DNA from: a virus
DNA: 22,919 nucleotides
IMG/VR virus record: IMGVR_UViG_3300017991_002309
Span: 1 to 22,919 of that record
Direction: 5' to 3' (one strand)
Shown here: piece after piece, positions 6,412 through 13,343 of the stretch
Numbering within the stretch: the first letter of the stretch is position 1
Layout of the letters: each line of letters opens with the position of its first letter
Position numbers and translations under genes: made by a program
Notes under the pieces: model-generated
Told to the model about the DNA's origin: nothing
What the model saw: the letters and a program-made list of their open reading frames with translations, nothing else
Databases searched by the model: none

Positions 6412-6831
6412 ATGAAGGCGATCACGCTGCATCCGGTCTGGGCCTGGGCGGTGATCCACGGGCCGAAGCGGGTGGACAACCGGACGTGGGCCACGAGGCA
6501 CCGCGGGCCGTTGTTGATCCACGCCGGCCGTGGCAACGGGCGGGCCGACGCCGAGGCCCGGGCGATCCTCGAGCGACTCGGCGTCGAGGTCCCCGACGAC
6601 GAGCACGTGCCCCGCGGCGTGCTGCTGGGCACGGTCGAGCTGGTCGACGTCGTCCGCCTGGACGAACGCCGCCAGCCCGACCTCTTCAATCTGCAATCTG
6701 CAATCCCCGATCCGCAATCCCTGGCGACCGGCCCGGTCTGCTGGATCCTGGAAAACCCCCGGCCGCTGGCCGAGCCGATCCCCTGCCTCGGGCGGCAGGG
6801 CCTGTTCAACGTGGACTTGACGGAGACTTGA
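6412..6831 (+). CDS. ASCH-domain (PUA-like) protein
   Basis: A 139-residue protein. ITLHPVWAWAVIHGPKRVDNRTW (4-26) and RGPLLIHAG (31-39) are the hallmark start of ASCH domains, which belong to the PUA-like nucleic-acid-binding fold. GVLLGTVELVDVV (69-81) and GPVCWILENPRPL (107-119) complete the barrel. Related PUA-like folds (EVE, SRA, YTH) bind modified bases, so a role sensing modified DNA or RNA is conceivable but unproven. Residues 91-103 (LFNLQSAIPDPQS) are encoded by a GATTGCA-type repeat lying in frame between two conserved strands. No Shine-Dalgarno precedes ATG 6412. A GGGGTGAC repeat begins at the stop. Confidence 0.85.
   Translation: MKAITLHPVWAWAVIHGPKRVDNRTWATRHRGPLLIHAGRGNGRADAEARAILERLGVEVPDDEHVPRGVLLGTVELVDVVRLDERRQPDLFNLQSAIPDPQSLATGPVCWILENPRPLAEPIPCLGRQGLFNVDLTET
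6686..6721 (-). repeat. GATTGCA-type repeat inside the ASCH coding sequence
   Basis: On the + strand CAATCTGCAATCTGCAATCC and then CCGATCCGCAATCCC are the reverse orientation of the intergenic GATTGCA repeats. Here the array is read through in frame as FNLQSAIPDPQS. Confidence 0.85.
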
Positions 6832-6848
6832 GGGGGTGACGGGGTGAG
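6831..6848 (+). repeat. Two GGGGTGAC units between ASCH gene and small membrane gene
   Basis: GGGGGTGACGGGGTGAG follows the ASCH stop (6829-6831). It may also provide ribosome pairing (GGTGA) for the next gene. Confidence 0.8.
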
Positions 6849-6855
6849 TGCCGAT

Positions 6856-6963
6856 ATGCCCGATCCCGACGACGAAACTCTGACCCCGCAGTGGATAGCG
6901 CTGCTGGTGGCAATCGCCGTTCTCTTCTTCACGCTCAGGGCCTGCGGCCTGATTGATCTCTAG
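6856..6963 (+). CDS. Small single-pass membrane protein
   Basis: A 35-residue open frame from ATG 6856 to TAG 6961-6963. An in-frame GTG 6844 would add four residues. The N-terminus is acidic and short (MPDPDDETLTPQ), followed by a hydrophobic helix WIALLVAIAVLFFTL (13-27) and a short tail RACGLIDL. The acidic N-terminus with Arg after the helix suggests an outside-N, inside-C topology. Its function is unknown; small membrane proteins in phage accessory units can act in exclusion or lysis, but nothing here shows that. GGGGTGA of the repeat lies 10-15 bases upstream as the only ribosome-site candidate. Confidence 0.55.
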   Translation: MPDPDDETLTPQWIALLVAIAVLFFTLRACGLIDL

Positions 6964-6975
6964 GCCGAGCTACTT

Positions 6976-7006
6976 CTGCAATCCGCAATCTGCGATCTGC
7001 AATCCG
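6976..7006 (-). repeat. GATTGCA-type repeat, four units
   Basis: CTGCAATCCGCAATCTGCGA and then TCTGCAATCCG, read on the + strand, is a degenerate reverse-orientation array in the gap after the small membrane gene. Confidence 0.8.
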
Positions 7007-7026
7007 ACCCGTCCGACAAATCCGAA

Positions 7027-7073
7027 GCGTCCGGACTCCGGACGCTATTCGCTGTCCGCCGATCGGACGCTAT
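7027..7073. promoter_or_regulatory. Strong inverted repeat and duplicated GGACGCTAT motif
   Basis: GCGTCCGG and CCGGACGC (7027-7045) form a perfect 8-bp stem over ACT. A second, weaker hairpin GTCCG/CGGAC lies at 7054-7068. GGACGCTAT occurs at 7040-7048 and 7065-7073, 25 bp apart. There is no T tract. It may be a hairpin closing the accessory unit, or an operator before the head genes at 7084. Confidence 0.5.
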
Positions 7074-7083
7074 CTAGTTGGGC

Positions 7084-7374
7084 ATGTCCACGCTGAGCAG
7101 CTCTAGCACGCTGGCCGAGGTCCAGGCCGCTTACGACGACAGCGCCTCGTATGCCGAAGACGAATCGGTCGGCAAGGCGGCGGCGTTTATCACCGCCTGT
7201 CGCGTGCTCTTGCGGCGCCTGCCCAAGCGGGCGGTACACGGCGGCCGCGAGACCGAAGAGATCGAGCTGGACCCGGCGATGATCCGCAAAGAACTCAGCG
7301 AGGCCCGGCGGTGGATCGCCGATCGGAGCACCGCGACGCTGCGGTTCGCCAGCTTCCAAGACTTTCGCGATTGA
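7084..7374 (+). CDS. gpW-like head-tail connector candidate
   Basis: A 96-residue helical protein directly before the portal, the position of gpW in lambda (between terminase and portal). STLAEVQAAYDDSASYAEDESV forms a first helix region, then AFITACRVLLRRLPK. A variable middle (HGGRETEEIELD) follows, and then IRKELSEARRWIADRS. This helix, loop, helix layout with basic patches resembles gpW-type proteins that seat on the portal after packaging. ATG 7084 is preferred to the upstream TTG 7078. No strong Shine-Dalgarno is visible. The sequence is longer than lambda gpW (68 residues), so the family call is tentative. Confidence 0.55.
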   Translation: MSTLSSSSTLAEVQAAYDDSASYAEDESVGKAAAFITACRVLLRRLPKRAVHGGRETEEIELDPAMIRKELSEARRWIADRSTATLRFASFQDFRD

Positions 7375-7401
7375 CCGATGAGACCGAACTGAGACCAAAA
7401 C

Positions 7402-8985
7402 GTGTCCAGATGCCGACGGGACGTATCGACGCTTTCGAGCCCGGAACTGTTCGAGCAGTTCCGCTCGGACTACAACGCCGCCAAGGCCAGCCGCTACCGC
7501 CGCACACCGGCGGGCGTCTCTGCGGTCGGTTCTTCCGCCGATTACCACTACCGCACGGAGTCCGATTACTTGCGGATGATGGAGCTGGCCCGGCATTTCT
7601 TCCGCAATAACCCCGTGATCGCCCAGGCCGTCCGCCGGTTGGTGACCAACTGTATCCAGGACGGGTTCGCGCTGGACCCGCAGACCGGCAACGACAAGGC
7701 CGACAAGATACTCGCCGGGCGTTGGGCCGAGTGGTCGCGACAATGCGATCTGTGCGACGTGGCCGGGCGACTGTCGTTTCACCAGCAGGAACAGCTTGTG
7801 CTGCAATCGACGATCGTCGACGGCGACGTGCTGGTGTTGCCACAGCGGACCGGGCAGTTGCAGTTGGTCGAGGCCCACCGGCTGCGCAGCCCGACCAACG
7901 CCCGTTGCCGCCGGGCGGCCGGCACGCAGCTAGTGCACGGCGTACTGCTCGACCGGCTCCGCCGGCCGCTGGAGTACTGGCTTACCGCCGACGACATCAA
8001 TCCCAGCCGGCGGGTCCGCCGCGTAAACGAGATGCGGCGCTACGCGGCCCGCGACGCCGAGGGCCGCCGCCAGGTGTTCCACATTTACTGGCCCGATCGC
8101 ATCTCGCAGACCCGGGGGATCACGGCCTTCGCCCCGTCGGTAGACACGATTGGCATGGGCGACGACCTGTTCTTCGCGATGCTGGTCAAAGCGCAACACG
8201 GGTCGGTCTATTCGATTTTTCACGAGTTCCCGGAGTTGTATGACGGCGCGGCTCCGCCGCAAAAGGGCGAGCAAGAGACCGAAACGCTGTCGGACGGCTC
8301 CACCCGGACGATTGAGGGCGTCGCGCCGGGGATGGAGATCTTCGGCCGCCCGGGCGAAAAGCTCACCGGCTTTACGCCGAACATCCCCAATCCCGAGTTC
8401 TTCGCCCACGCCAAGCTGATCCTCACGATGATCTCGATCAACCTGGACCTGCCGCTGGCGGTGTTCTTGCTCGACCCGAGCGAGACCAACTTCAGCGGCT
8501 GGCGGGGCGCGATCGACCAGGCCCGCTTGGGATTCCGCCGCATCCAACGCTGGCTCTGCGGCGCCTTTCACGAGCCGGTCTACCAGTTCAAGGTCCGTCA
8601 GTGGATCGCCGCCGACGCCGTGCTGGAGGCCATCGGCCGGCAAGAGGGTGTCAATCTGTTCGCCCACCGCTGGCACCCGCCCGAGTGGAAATACATCGAG
8701 CCGCTGAAGGACGCCTCGGCCGATCTGCTGCGCTGTCGCAACGCGCTGATCTCGCACCGCCGCCGCTGTAACGAACGAGGGCTCGACTGGAACGACCTGA
8801 GCACCGAGATCGTCGACGACAACGCGATGCTGATCCGCAAGGCCAAGCAAAAGGCCGACGAGTTGAACAAGGAGTTTCCCGACCTCTCCGTCACCTGGCG
8901 TGAGGTCGCCAGTCTGCCCACGCCCGACGGCGTAAAGATCGGCATCGAGGCCCACAGCGAGGAGAAGACCGCCGATGGGAAATAA
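7402..8985 (+). CDS. Portal protein, lambda gpB family
   Basis: A 527-residue portal forming the dodecameric DNA channel at the capsid vertex. Family features include NPVIAQAVRRLVTNCIQDGF (70-89), DGDVLVL (140-146), VEAHRLRSP (156-164), SQTRGITAFAP (235-245) and ISINLDLPLAVFLLDPS (344-360). NFSGWRGAIDQARLGFRRIQ (363-382) matches the lambda-type portal motif usually written NYSSaRaa. The length fits lambda gpB (533). GTG 7402 is taken as the start because the N-terminal helix ELFEQFRSDYNAAKASRYRR matches the family; its ribosome site is weak. It overlaps the protease gene by 11 bases. Confidence 0.93.
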   Translation: MSRCRRDVSTLSSPELFEQFRSDYNAAKASRYRRTPAGVSAVGSSADYHYRTESDYLRMMELARHFFRNNPVIAQAVRRLVTNCIQDGFALDPQTGNDKADKILAGRWAEWSRQCDLCDVAGRLSFHQQEQLVLQSTIVDGDVLVLPQRTGQLQLVEAHRLRSPTNARCRRAAGTQLVHGVLLDRLRRPLEYWLTADDINPSRRVRRVNEMRRYAARDAEGRRQVFHIYWPDRISQTRGITAFAPSVDTIGMGDDLFFAMLVKAQHGSVYSIFHEFPELYDGAAPPQKGEQETETLSDGSTRTIEGVAPGMEIFGRPGEKLTGFTPNIPNPEFFAHAKLILTMISINLDLPLAVFLLDPSETNFSGWRGAIDQARLGFRRIQRWLCGAFHEPVYQFKVRQWIAADAVLEAIGRQEGVNLFAHRWHPPEWKYIEPLKDASADLLRCRNALISHRRRCNERGLDWNDLSTEIVDDNAMLIRKAKQKADELNKEFPDLSVTWREVASLPTPDGVKIGIEAHSEEKTADGK

Positions 8986-10399
8986 CGCCAACTTACAGAT
9001 CGACTTACGGCCGCTTACCGGCTTGGATCTGAATCTGGACCAATACTGCGGTCTCTGGGCGGTCGAGGAAGTGCGTTTCTTGCAGATGGTCGAGCGGATC
9101 GCCCGGCTCGACCTGGCGGCCCACGTCGCCGCCCGCCAGCCGGCGATCGCCGCGGCCGCGAAGATAGCACCCGCCGATAATCGGCAGACCGTCGCCGTGA
9201 TCGACATCACCGGGACGATGACCAAGCGCGGCAGTTCGCTCTCGGATGCCGGCGCCACGATCCTCCTGCGCCGCGCGGTCCGGCAGGCGGCCGACGACGA
9301 GGCGATCGACGCGATAGTGCTGCGGATCGACTCGCCCGGCGGGACGGTGGCCGGCACCGCCGACCTGGCCCGCGAAGTGGCCGCCGCCGGCCGCCGCAAG
9401 CCGGTATGGGCCTTCGTCGAGGACCTGGCCGCGTCGGCCGCCTATTGGGTCGCCTCGCAGGCCGCGCGGATCGTCGCCAACGACCGCACGGCGATGATCG
9501 GCTCGATCGGCACCTACGTCGGGCTCTACGACTACAGCGCCGCGGCCGGGCAGCAAGGGATCCGCCCGGTGGTGATCCGCGCGGGCAAGTACAAGGGAGC
9601 CGGGTTCCCCGGCACCGAGATCACCCATGAGCAGCAGGCCGTCTGGCAGAAACTCATCGACAAAACCCAGGCGGAGTTTTCCGCCGGCGTCGCGGCCGGC
9701 CGCAAGATGCCGATCTCCCGCGTCGACGAGCTGGCAGACGGCCGCGTACACATGGCGGCCGACGCCCAATCGCTCGGCCTGATCGACGCGGTAATGCCCT
9801 TCGAGGAAACGATCGCTCAACTGCTCGGGCAGTTGGGCGCAGGCAAAACCGAGTCCAATACCAAAACCTCTTCACCACCAAGCAAACGAGGAGAAACACA
9901 AGTGAGCGAGACTACGACCACCACGCCGCCGCCGGCCACGCTGGAAGACCTCAAAATCTGTTGCCCCGGGGCGGACAACGATTTCCTGGTCGGCGAACTG
10001 GCCAAGAAGGCGACCGTCGACCAGGCCCAGTCGGCCTGGATGGAAGAGCAGAACGCCCGGTTGGCGGCCGCCGAAAAGAAGGCCGCCGAGGCCGAGCAGA
10101 AGGCCGCCGAGGTCGACAAAAAGGCAAACGCCGCCAAGACGGCCGCGGGCGTTGATCCGCTCTCGGCCGCTGGCGCCGCCGGCGACGATTCCGGCGACAC
10201 CGCCGACGCGGTCGAGCAGTTCAACCTGCTGGTGCGCGAGAACATCAAGGCCGGCATGAGCCGCCGCGCGGCGATTCAGGCCGCGGCCCGGGCGCATCCA
10301 TACGAGCACACCGCCTACCTGGCGGCGGTCAACCCCAACCGGCAAAAAATTCAGGACCTGATCCAGGACCGCCACTCACTGGCCCGCCTGGTCGAGTAA
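8975..10399 (+). CDS. Prohead protease (S49/SppA-like) with C-terminal scaffold region
   Basis: A 474-residue counterpart of lambda gpC. The S49 domain (about 70-290) shows VAVIDITGTM (73-82), IDSPGGTVAG (118-127), the nucleophile S154 in LAASAAYW (151-158) and a lysine candidate at K205 or K207 in AGKYKGAG. It cleaves scaffold and itself during prohead maturation. After a Thr/Ser/Pro linker, residues 310-474 are Ala/Glu/Lys-rich coiled coil (around AAAEKKAAEAEQKAAEVDKK) ending in a compact helical tail, as expected of a scaffold. An internal in-frame start at 9902 would make the scaffold alone. AGGAG lies about 10 bases before ATG 8975. Confidence 0.92.
   Translation: MGNNANLQIDLRPLTGLDLNLDQYCGLWAVEEVRFLQMVERIARLDLAAHVAARQPAIAAAAKIAPADNRQTVAVIDITGTMTKRGSSLSDAGATILLRRAVRQAADDEAIDAIVLRIDSPGGTVAGTADLAREVAAAGRRKPVWAFVEDLAASAAYWVASQAARIVANDRTAMIGSIGTYVGLYDYSAAAGQQGIRPVVIRAGKYKGAGFPGTEITHEQQAVWQKLIDKTQAEFSAGVAAGRKMPISRVDELADGRVHMAADAQSLGLIDAVMPFEETIAQLLGQLGAGKTESNTKTSSPPSKRGETQVSETTTTTPPPATLEDLKICCPGADNDFLVGELAKKATVDQAQSAWMEEQNARLAAAEKKAAEAEQKAAEVDKKANAAKTAAGVDPLSAAGAAGDDSGDTADAVEQFNLLVRENIKAGMSRRAAIQAAARAHPYEHTAYLAAVNPNRQKIQDLIQDRHSLARLVE
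9902..10399 (+). CDS. Nested in-frame scaffold protein (Nu3-like)
   Basis: An internal GTG at 9902 is in frame with the protease gene. GAGGAGA (9888-9894) lies seven bases upstream, one of the best ribosome sites in the window. The product would be 165 residues: a Thr/Pro-rich start, a coiled coil (about residues 35-80 from this start) and a C-terminal helical region that likely binds capsid. Lambda makes Nu3 the same way, from an in-frame start inside gene C. The start falls exactly at the linker between protease and scaffold regions, which supports it. Confidence 0.75.
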   Translation: MSETTTTTPPPATLEDLKICCPGADNDFLVGELAKKATVDQAQSAWMEEQNARLAAAEKKAAEAEQKAAEVDKKANAAKTAAGVDPLSAAGAAGDDSGDTADAVEQFNLLVRENIKAGMSRRAAIQAAARAHPYEHTAYLAAVNPNRQKIQDLIQDRHSLARLVE

Positions 10400-10461
10400 G
10401 ACCGTCAAGTCTGTTTTTCCAAATCCAAACCAAAACCAGAGTCAAGCAGGAGTAATCAATC

Positions 10462-11514
10462 ATGCAAGTCAACAAGACGGGAATTCTTAGTCTGGCGGCG
10501 ACCGCGGCGCTGGCCCCGTACCTGCGTGTCAAGTACGACGCCAGTTACGGGCTGGCGGCCTGCGGTCCCGAGGACGTCGGCCTGGGCACGCTCCACAACC
10601 GGCACATCGTCTCCGGGCTGGGCGCATCGGCCAACGCCGCGGTGATCGCCTGGAACGCCGCGGGCACGCGGAAGATGGTGGCCGCCGGCGCGCTGAGCGT
10701 CTTCGACGTTGTCTACGGCGCCGAGGGCGGCAAGGTCGACGACACGGCCAACGCCAACCCCATCGGGGTCGCCTTGGAAGCGGCGACCGCCGACGGCGAT
10801 TACATCGAGGTCCTGCCGATCGCCGAACTGGCCGGCGAGGCCCGAGAGTTCGGCGGCATCGACGAGACCTACGACTTCATCGGCGACTACCCGGCCGCCG
10901 GCACCGCGCTGACCGGGAACGACTGGACCAAGGTCGAGACGCTCGGCCTGGGGGTGATCTCCAGCGACCAGCCCAACGGCGTCCTGAAGTTCAGCTTCGA
11001 CGCGGTGGCCGAGGCCGCCACGGCGGCGCTCTACATGGTCAACGCGCCGCTGGACATCGACCAGAATCCGATCGTCGATTTCCGCCTGGCGGTCTACGAC
11101 ATCGGCGACGACGCGGCGCTGGACATCAACTTCGGCCTGGCCAACGACACCCACGCCACCGACGCCGACGCGATCACCGAGAGCGCCTTCTTCCACCTGG
11201 ACGGCGGCGACCTCTCGCTGTGCTGCGAGTGCGACGACGGCAGCAACGAGACGGCCGCCACCGACACGCTCGTCGATCTGGTCGACGACATATTCTACGA
11301 CTTCCGCATCGACGTGACCGACAAGTCCGACATCAAGTTCTTTTATCGGGCCGTCGGCGCGACCACGTGGACGCGCCTGCTGCCGGACACCACGTTCTCG
11401 ATGGCCGCGGCCACCGGCGCGCTAACGCCGATCGTCCACGTCGAGAAGGAGAACAACGATACCACCGCCGACGTCCGCCTGGACAAAGTGCGTATCCGCG
11501 CCGAACGGGCCTAA
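10462..11514 (+). CDS. Capsid decoration-like protein with C-terminal beta-sandwich domain
   Basis: A 350-residue protein at the lambda gpD position, between scaffold and capsid. Residues 1-125 resemble DUF2190/gpD-like cement proteins, with GALSVFDVVYGAEGGKVDD (76-94) and NPIGVALEAATADGDYIEVL (98-117), which trimerise on the capsid surface. Residues 130-350 look like a separate beta-rich jelly-roll: alternating strands such as LKFSFDAVAE, DFRLAVYDIGDDAALDINFG, FFHLDGGDLSL, YDFRIDVTDKSDIKFFYRAV and PIVHVEKENND. The layout resembles concanavalin/LamG domains that bind sugars. A sugar-binding role on the head is an inference. AGGAG precedes ATG 10462. Confidence 0.75.
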   Translation: MQVNKTGILSLAATAALAPYLRVKYDASYGLAACGPEDVGLGTLHNRHIVSGLGASANAAVIAWNAAGTRKMVAAGALSVFDVVYGAEGGKVDDTANANPIGVALEAATADGDYIEVLPIAELAGEAREFGGIDETYDFIGDYPAAGTALTGNDWTKVETLGLGVISSDQPNGVLKFSFDAVAEAATAALYMVNAPLDIDQNPIVDFRLAVYDIGDDAALDINFGLANDTHATDADAITESAFFHLDGGDLSLCCECDDGSNETAATDTLVDLVDDIFYDFRIDVTDKSDIKFFYRAVGATTWTRLLPDTTFSMAAATGALTPIVHVEKENNDTTADVRLDKVRIRAERA

Positions 11515-11530
11515 GTCGGAAACCCGAAAA

Positions 11531-11575
11531 GCTGAAAACTGAAAACTGATAACTGATAACTGGAAACTAACAACT
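11531..11575 (+). repeat. ACTGAAA-type tandem repeat
   Basis: Seven-base units (GCTGAAA, ACTGAAA, ACTGATA, ACTGATA, ACTGGAA, ACTAACAACTC) fill the gap between the decoration and capsid genes. They are degenerate toward the 3' end, just before AAAGGAGAG, the capsid ribosome site. Confidence 0.85.
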
Positions 11576-11593
11576 CACAAAGGAGAGCAACCA

Positions 11594-12577
11594 ATGCTTC
11601 CTTCCACTGCGATTACGAGGACCGACCTGGCCTCGACCTTCAGCGAGTTCGACCTGGCGATGAGCCGTAAGCGGTTCATCGGTCCGCGGGTTCTGAAGCC
11701 CCGGCTGGTCGGCGTCCAGGCCGCCGACGTGGGCAAGATTCCCATCGAGGCGTTGCTGCGGACCCTCGACGACGCCCGCACCGCCGGCGGCGGCTACCAG
11801 CGGGACGATTTCGAGTTCAGCAAGTTCAATTACTCGACCAACGAGCACGGCCGGGAGGTCGCGCTCGACGATCGGCAGCTCAAGGTGTTCCGCGACCTCA
11901 TCGACGCCGAGTCGATCCAGGCCCAGCGGGCCGAGGACATCGTGCTGCGGAACTACGAGATCGACTGCGCCGCGGCGTTGTACGACACGGCCACCTGGAC
12001 CGGGGCCGCGCTGACCACGGCAATCGTGGAAGAGTGGGATACCGCCGCCGCCGCCGTGCCGATCACCGACGTGGAGGCCGCGCGACGAAAGATCCACGAT
12101 GGCTGCGGGCTGGAGCCCAACGCGCTGATTTGCAATCGCAACCAGTTCTGGAACCTGGCCAACACCGCCCAGGTGATCGACCGGATCAAGTATTGGGGAG
12201 GCGACGATCCGAAGCAGATCAACGAGGCGATGATCGCCGCGCTGCTCGACCTGGAGTACGTGCTGGTGGCCGGCGGGATCAAGAACACCGCCAACGAGGG
12301 CCAGGCGGCGTCGCTATCGCGCATCTGGTCGGACGAGTATGCGATGGTCGCCCGGGTGGCGGTCACCGACGACCCGCAAGAGCCCTGCGTCGGACGGACG
12401 TTCATGTGGAGCGAGGAGAACGCCGGCGTGGGGACCGACGAGGAGCTGGCCACGATCGTCGAGGAGTACCGCGAGGAGGGCGTCCGCGGCAGCGTGATCC
12501 GCGTGCGCAACGACCGCGACATCGTCATTATGTACCCCGAGGCCGCCCACCTGCTGAGCAATGTCACCACGATCTGA
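11594..12577 (+). CDS. Major capsid protein, lambda gpE family
   Basis: A 327-residue HK97-fold shell protein. RKRFIGPRVLKPRLVG (25-40), the extended arm RDDFEFSKFNYSTNEHGREV (70-89) and DDRQLKVFRDLIDAESIQAQRAEDIVLRNYEIDCAAAL (the spine helix, about 92-129) are followed by VEAARRKIH and LICNRNQFWNLANTAQVIDRIKYWG, typical of gpE-like capsid proteins. VIRVRNDRDIVIMYPEAAHLL (301-321) gives the C-terminal strand. AAAGGAGAG lies about eight bases before ATG 11594. The gene lies directly after the decoration gene, as in lambda D-E. Confidence 0.88.
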   Translation: MLPSTAITRTDLASTFSEFDLAMSRKRFIGPRVLKPRLVGVQAADVGKIPIEALLRTLDDARTAGGGYQRDDFEFSKFNYSTNEHGREVALDDRQLKVFRDLIDAESIQAQRAEDIVLRNYEIDCAAALYDTATWTGAALTTAIVEEWDTAAAAVPITDVEAARRKIHDGCGLEPNALICNRNQFWNLANTAQVIDRIKYWGGDDPKQINEAMIAALLDLEYVLVAGGIKNTANEGQAASLSRIWSDEYAMVARVAVTDDPQEPCVGRTFMWSEENAGVGTDEELATIVEEYREEGVRGSVIRVRNDRDIVIMYPEAAHLLSNVTTI

Positions 12578-12616
12578 GCCATGACCTTGTAACTCTGGCA
12601 CGGGAGGCTCCGGCCG

Positions 12617-13018
12617 ATGGCGATCTTCGATGAGCTGTACGCCGCCGGCGCGGCGATGCTGATGGATTACCTCGCCGCCGAGGTGACGTACACGCCCGCC
12701 GGCGGCGCCGGTGTGACGCTCCCGGCGATCATCTCCATGGCGGCCGTCGACGAGGCCGACGATCTCGACGGCCGCCGGCTGAGCGAGCACCGCGAGGTCA
12801 CGATCCCGCGGACCGCCGCGGCCGCCGGCCTCGACGGCGCCGGCGCCCAACGCAACTACCTGGCCCAGCCGGCGACCAATGCCACGGTCACCATCGACGG
12901 GACGAGCTACGCGGTCGAAGCAATCGTTTCGCAGTCGGCGTCGTTCAGCAAACTGGCCCTGGTCCGCCACGCCGCGGCCGAGCGGAGCCGGCGGGGATAC
13001 CGGCTGGCGAACAAATAG
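12617..13018 (+). CDS. Head-tail joining protein candidate (gpFII-like)
   Basis: A 133-residue protein, the first after the capsid gene. The N-terminal helix FDELYAAGAAMLMDYL is followed by a beta-rich body: EVTYTPAGGAGVTLPAIISM, HREVTIPRTAA, ATVTIDGTSYAVEAIVSQS, FSKLALVRHA. This fits small head-tail joining proteins such as lambda gpFII (about 117 residues). GGGAGG at 12602-12607 provides the ribosome site. The family was not confirmed by search; the position is the main support. It ends inside a GATTGCA repeat. Confidence 0.6.
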   Translation: MAIFDELYAAGAAMLMDYLAAEVTYTPAGGAGVTLPAIISMAAVDEADDLDGRRLSEHREVTIPRTAAAAGLDGAGAQRNYLAQPATNATVTIDGTSYAVEAIVSQSASFSKLALVRHAAAERSRRGYRLANK

Positions 13019-13050
13019 ATTGCAGATTGTGGATTGAGGATTGCAGAAGT
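13018..13050 (+). repeat. GATTGCA-type repeat, four units
   Basis: GATTGCAGATTGTGGATTGA and then GGATTGCAGAAG fill the gap before the small membrane gene. One unit reads GATTGAG, which creates GAGGA (13036-13040), the only ribosome-site candidate for the next ATG. Confidence 0.85.
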
Positions 13051-13051
13051 T

Positions 13052-13303
13052 ATGAACGAATCGCAGTTGTTCACGCCGTTTATTCAGTACGGCTTCGCCG
13101 GGATGTCGATGCTGCTGGTCGGCGTGATCGTCTGGCTGATCGGCCGGCTGCTCAAGCTGCTTGACGAGACCAACAAGATCATCGCCGCCAACACCGAGGC
13201 GATCCACGACGTGGGCGAAACGTCGCGGGATTCGATGCGGCTGACGCGCCAGCTCCACGACAAACTCATCAGCCGGCCATGCATCGCCGAACGCGAGACC
13301 TGA
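13052..13303 (+). CDS. Small membrane protein, holin-like (BhlA-type architecture)
   Basis: An 83-residue protein with a short N-terminus (MNESQLFTPFIQ), one strong transmembrane helix (about 13-34, FAGMSMLLVGVIVWLIGRLL), then a charged amphipathic helix with coiled-coil character (36-72) and a polar tail. This resembles BhlA/UviB-type holins, which have one N-terminal membrane helix and a cytoplasmic coiled coil. No endolysin is nearby, and a holin amid head-tail genes would be unusual. A membrane-tethered assembly or exclusion factor is an alternative. ATG 13052 is preferred to the in-frame TTG at 13034, which lies within the repeat. Confidence 0.6.
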   Translation: MNESQLFTPFIQYGFAGMSMLLVGVIVWLIGRLLKLLDETNKIIAANTEAIHDVGETSRDSMRLTRQLHDKLISRPCIAERET

Positions 13304-13343
13304 GAAAAGCTCGCGCAGGGGCGCGGAGAACGCAGAGAACCAA
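13304..13343 (+). repeat. GCGCGGAGAACGCAGAG-type repeat element
   Basis: AAAAGCTCGCGCAGGGGCGC, followed by GGAGAACGCAGAGAACC, resembles a widespread intergenic element of large bacterial genomes whose reverse strand is often mispredicted as LCVLRA-like peptides (recalled, not searched). It leads directly into an ACTGAAA array. Confidence 0.6.

Noticed and set aside
5721-6932. 403-codon minus-strand frame
   Set aside because: It is antisense to two better-supported genes and translates repeats as peptide.
5958-8790. Shared GGGCTCGACTGGAACG at about 5959 and 8778, and ERGLDWN in both the 5928 protein and the portal
   Set aside because: The match is 16 bases over a short motif with no extended similarity; chance or codon bias explains it better than homology.
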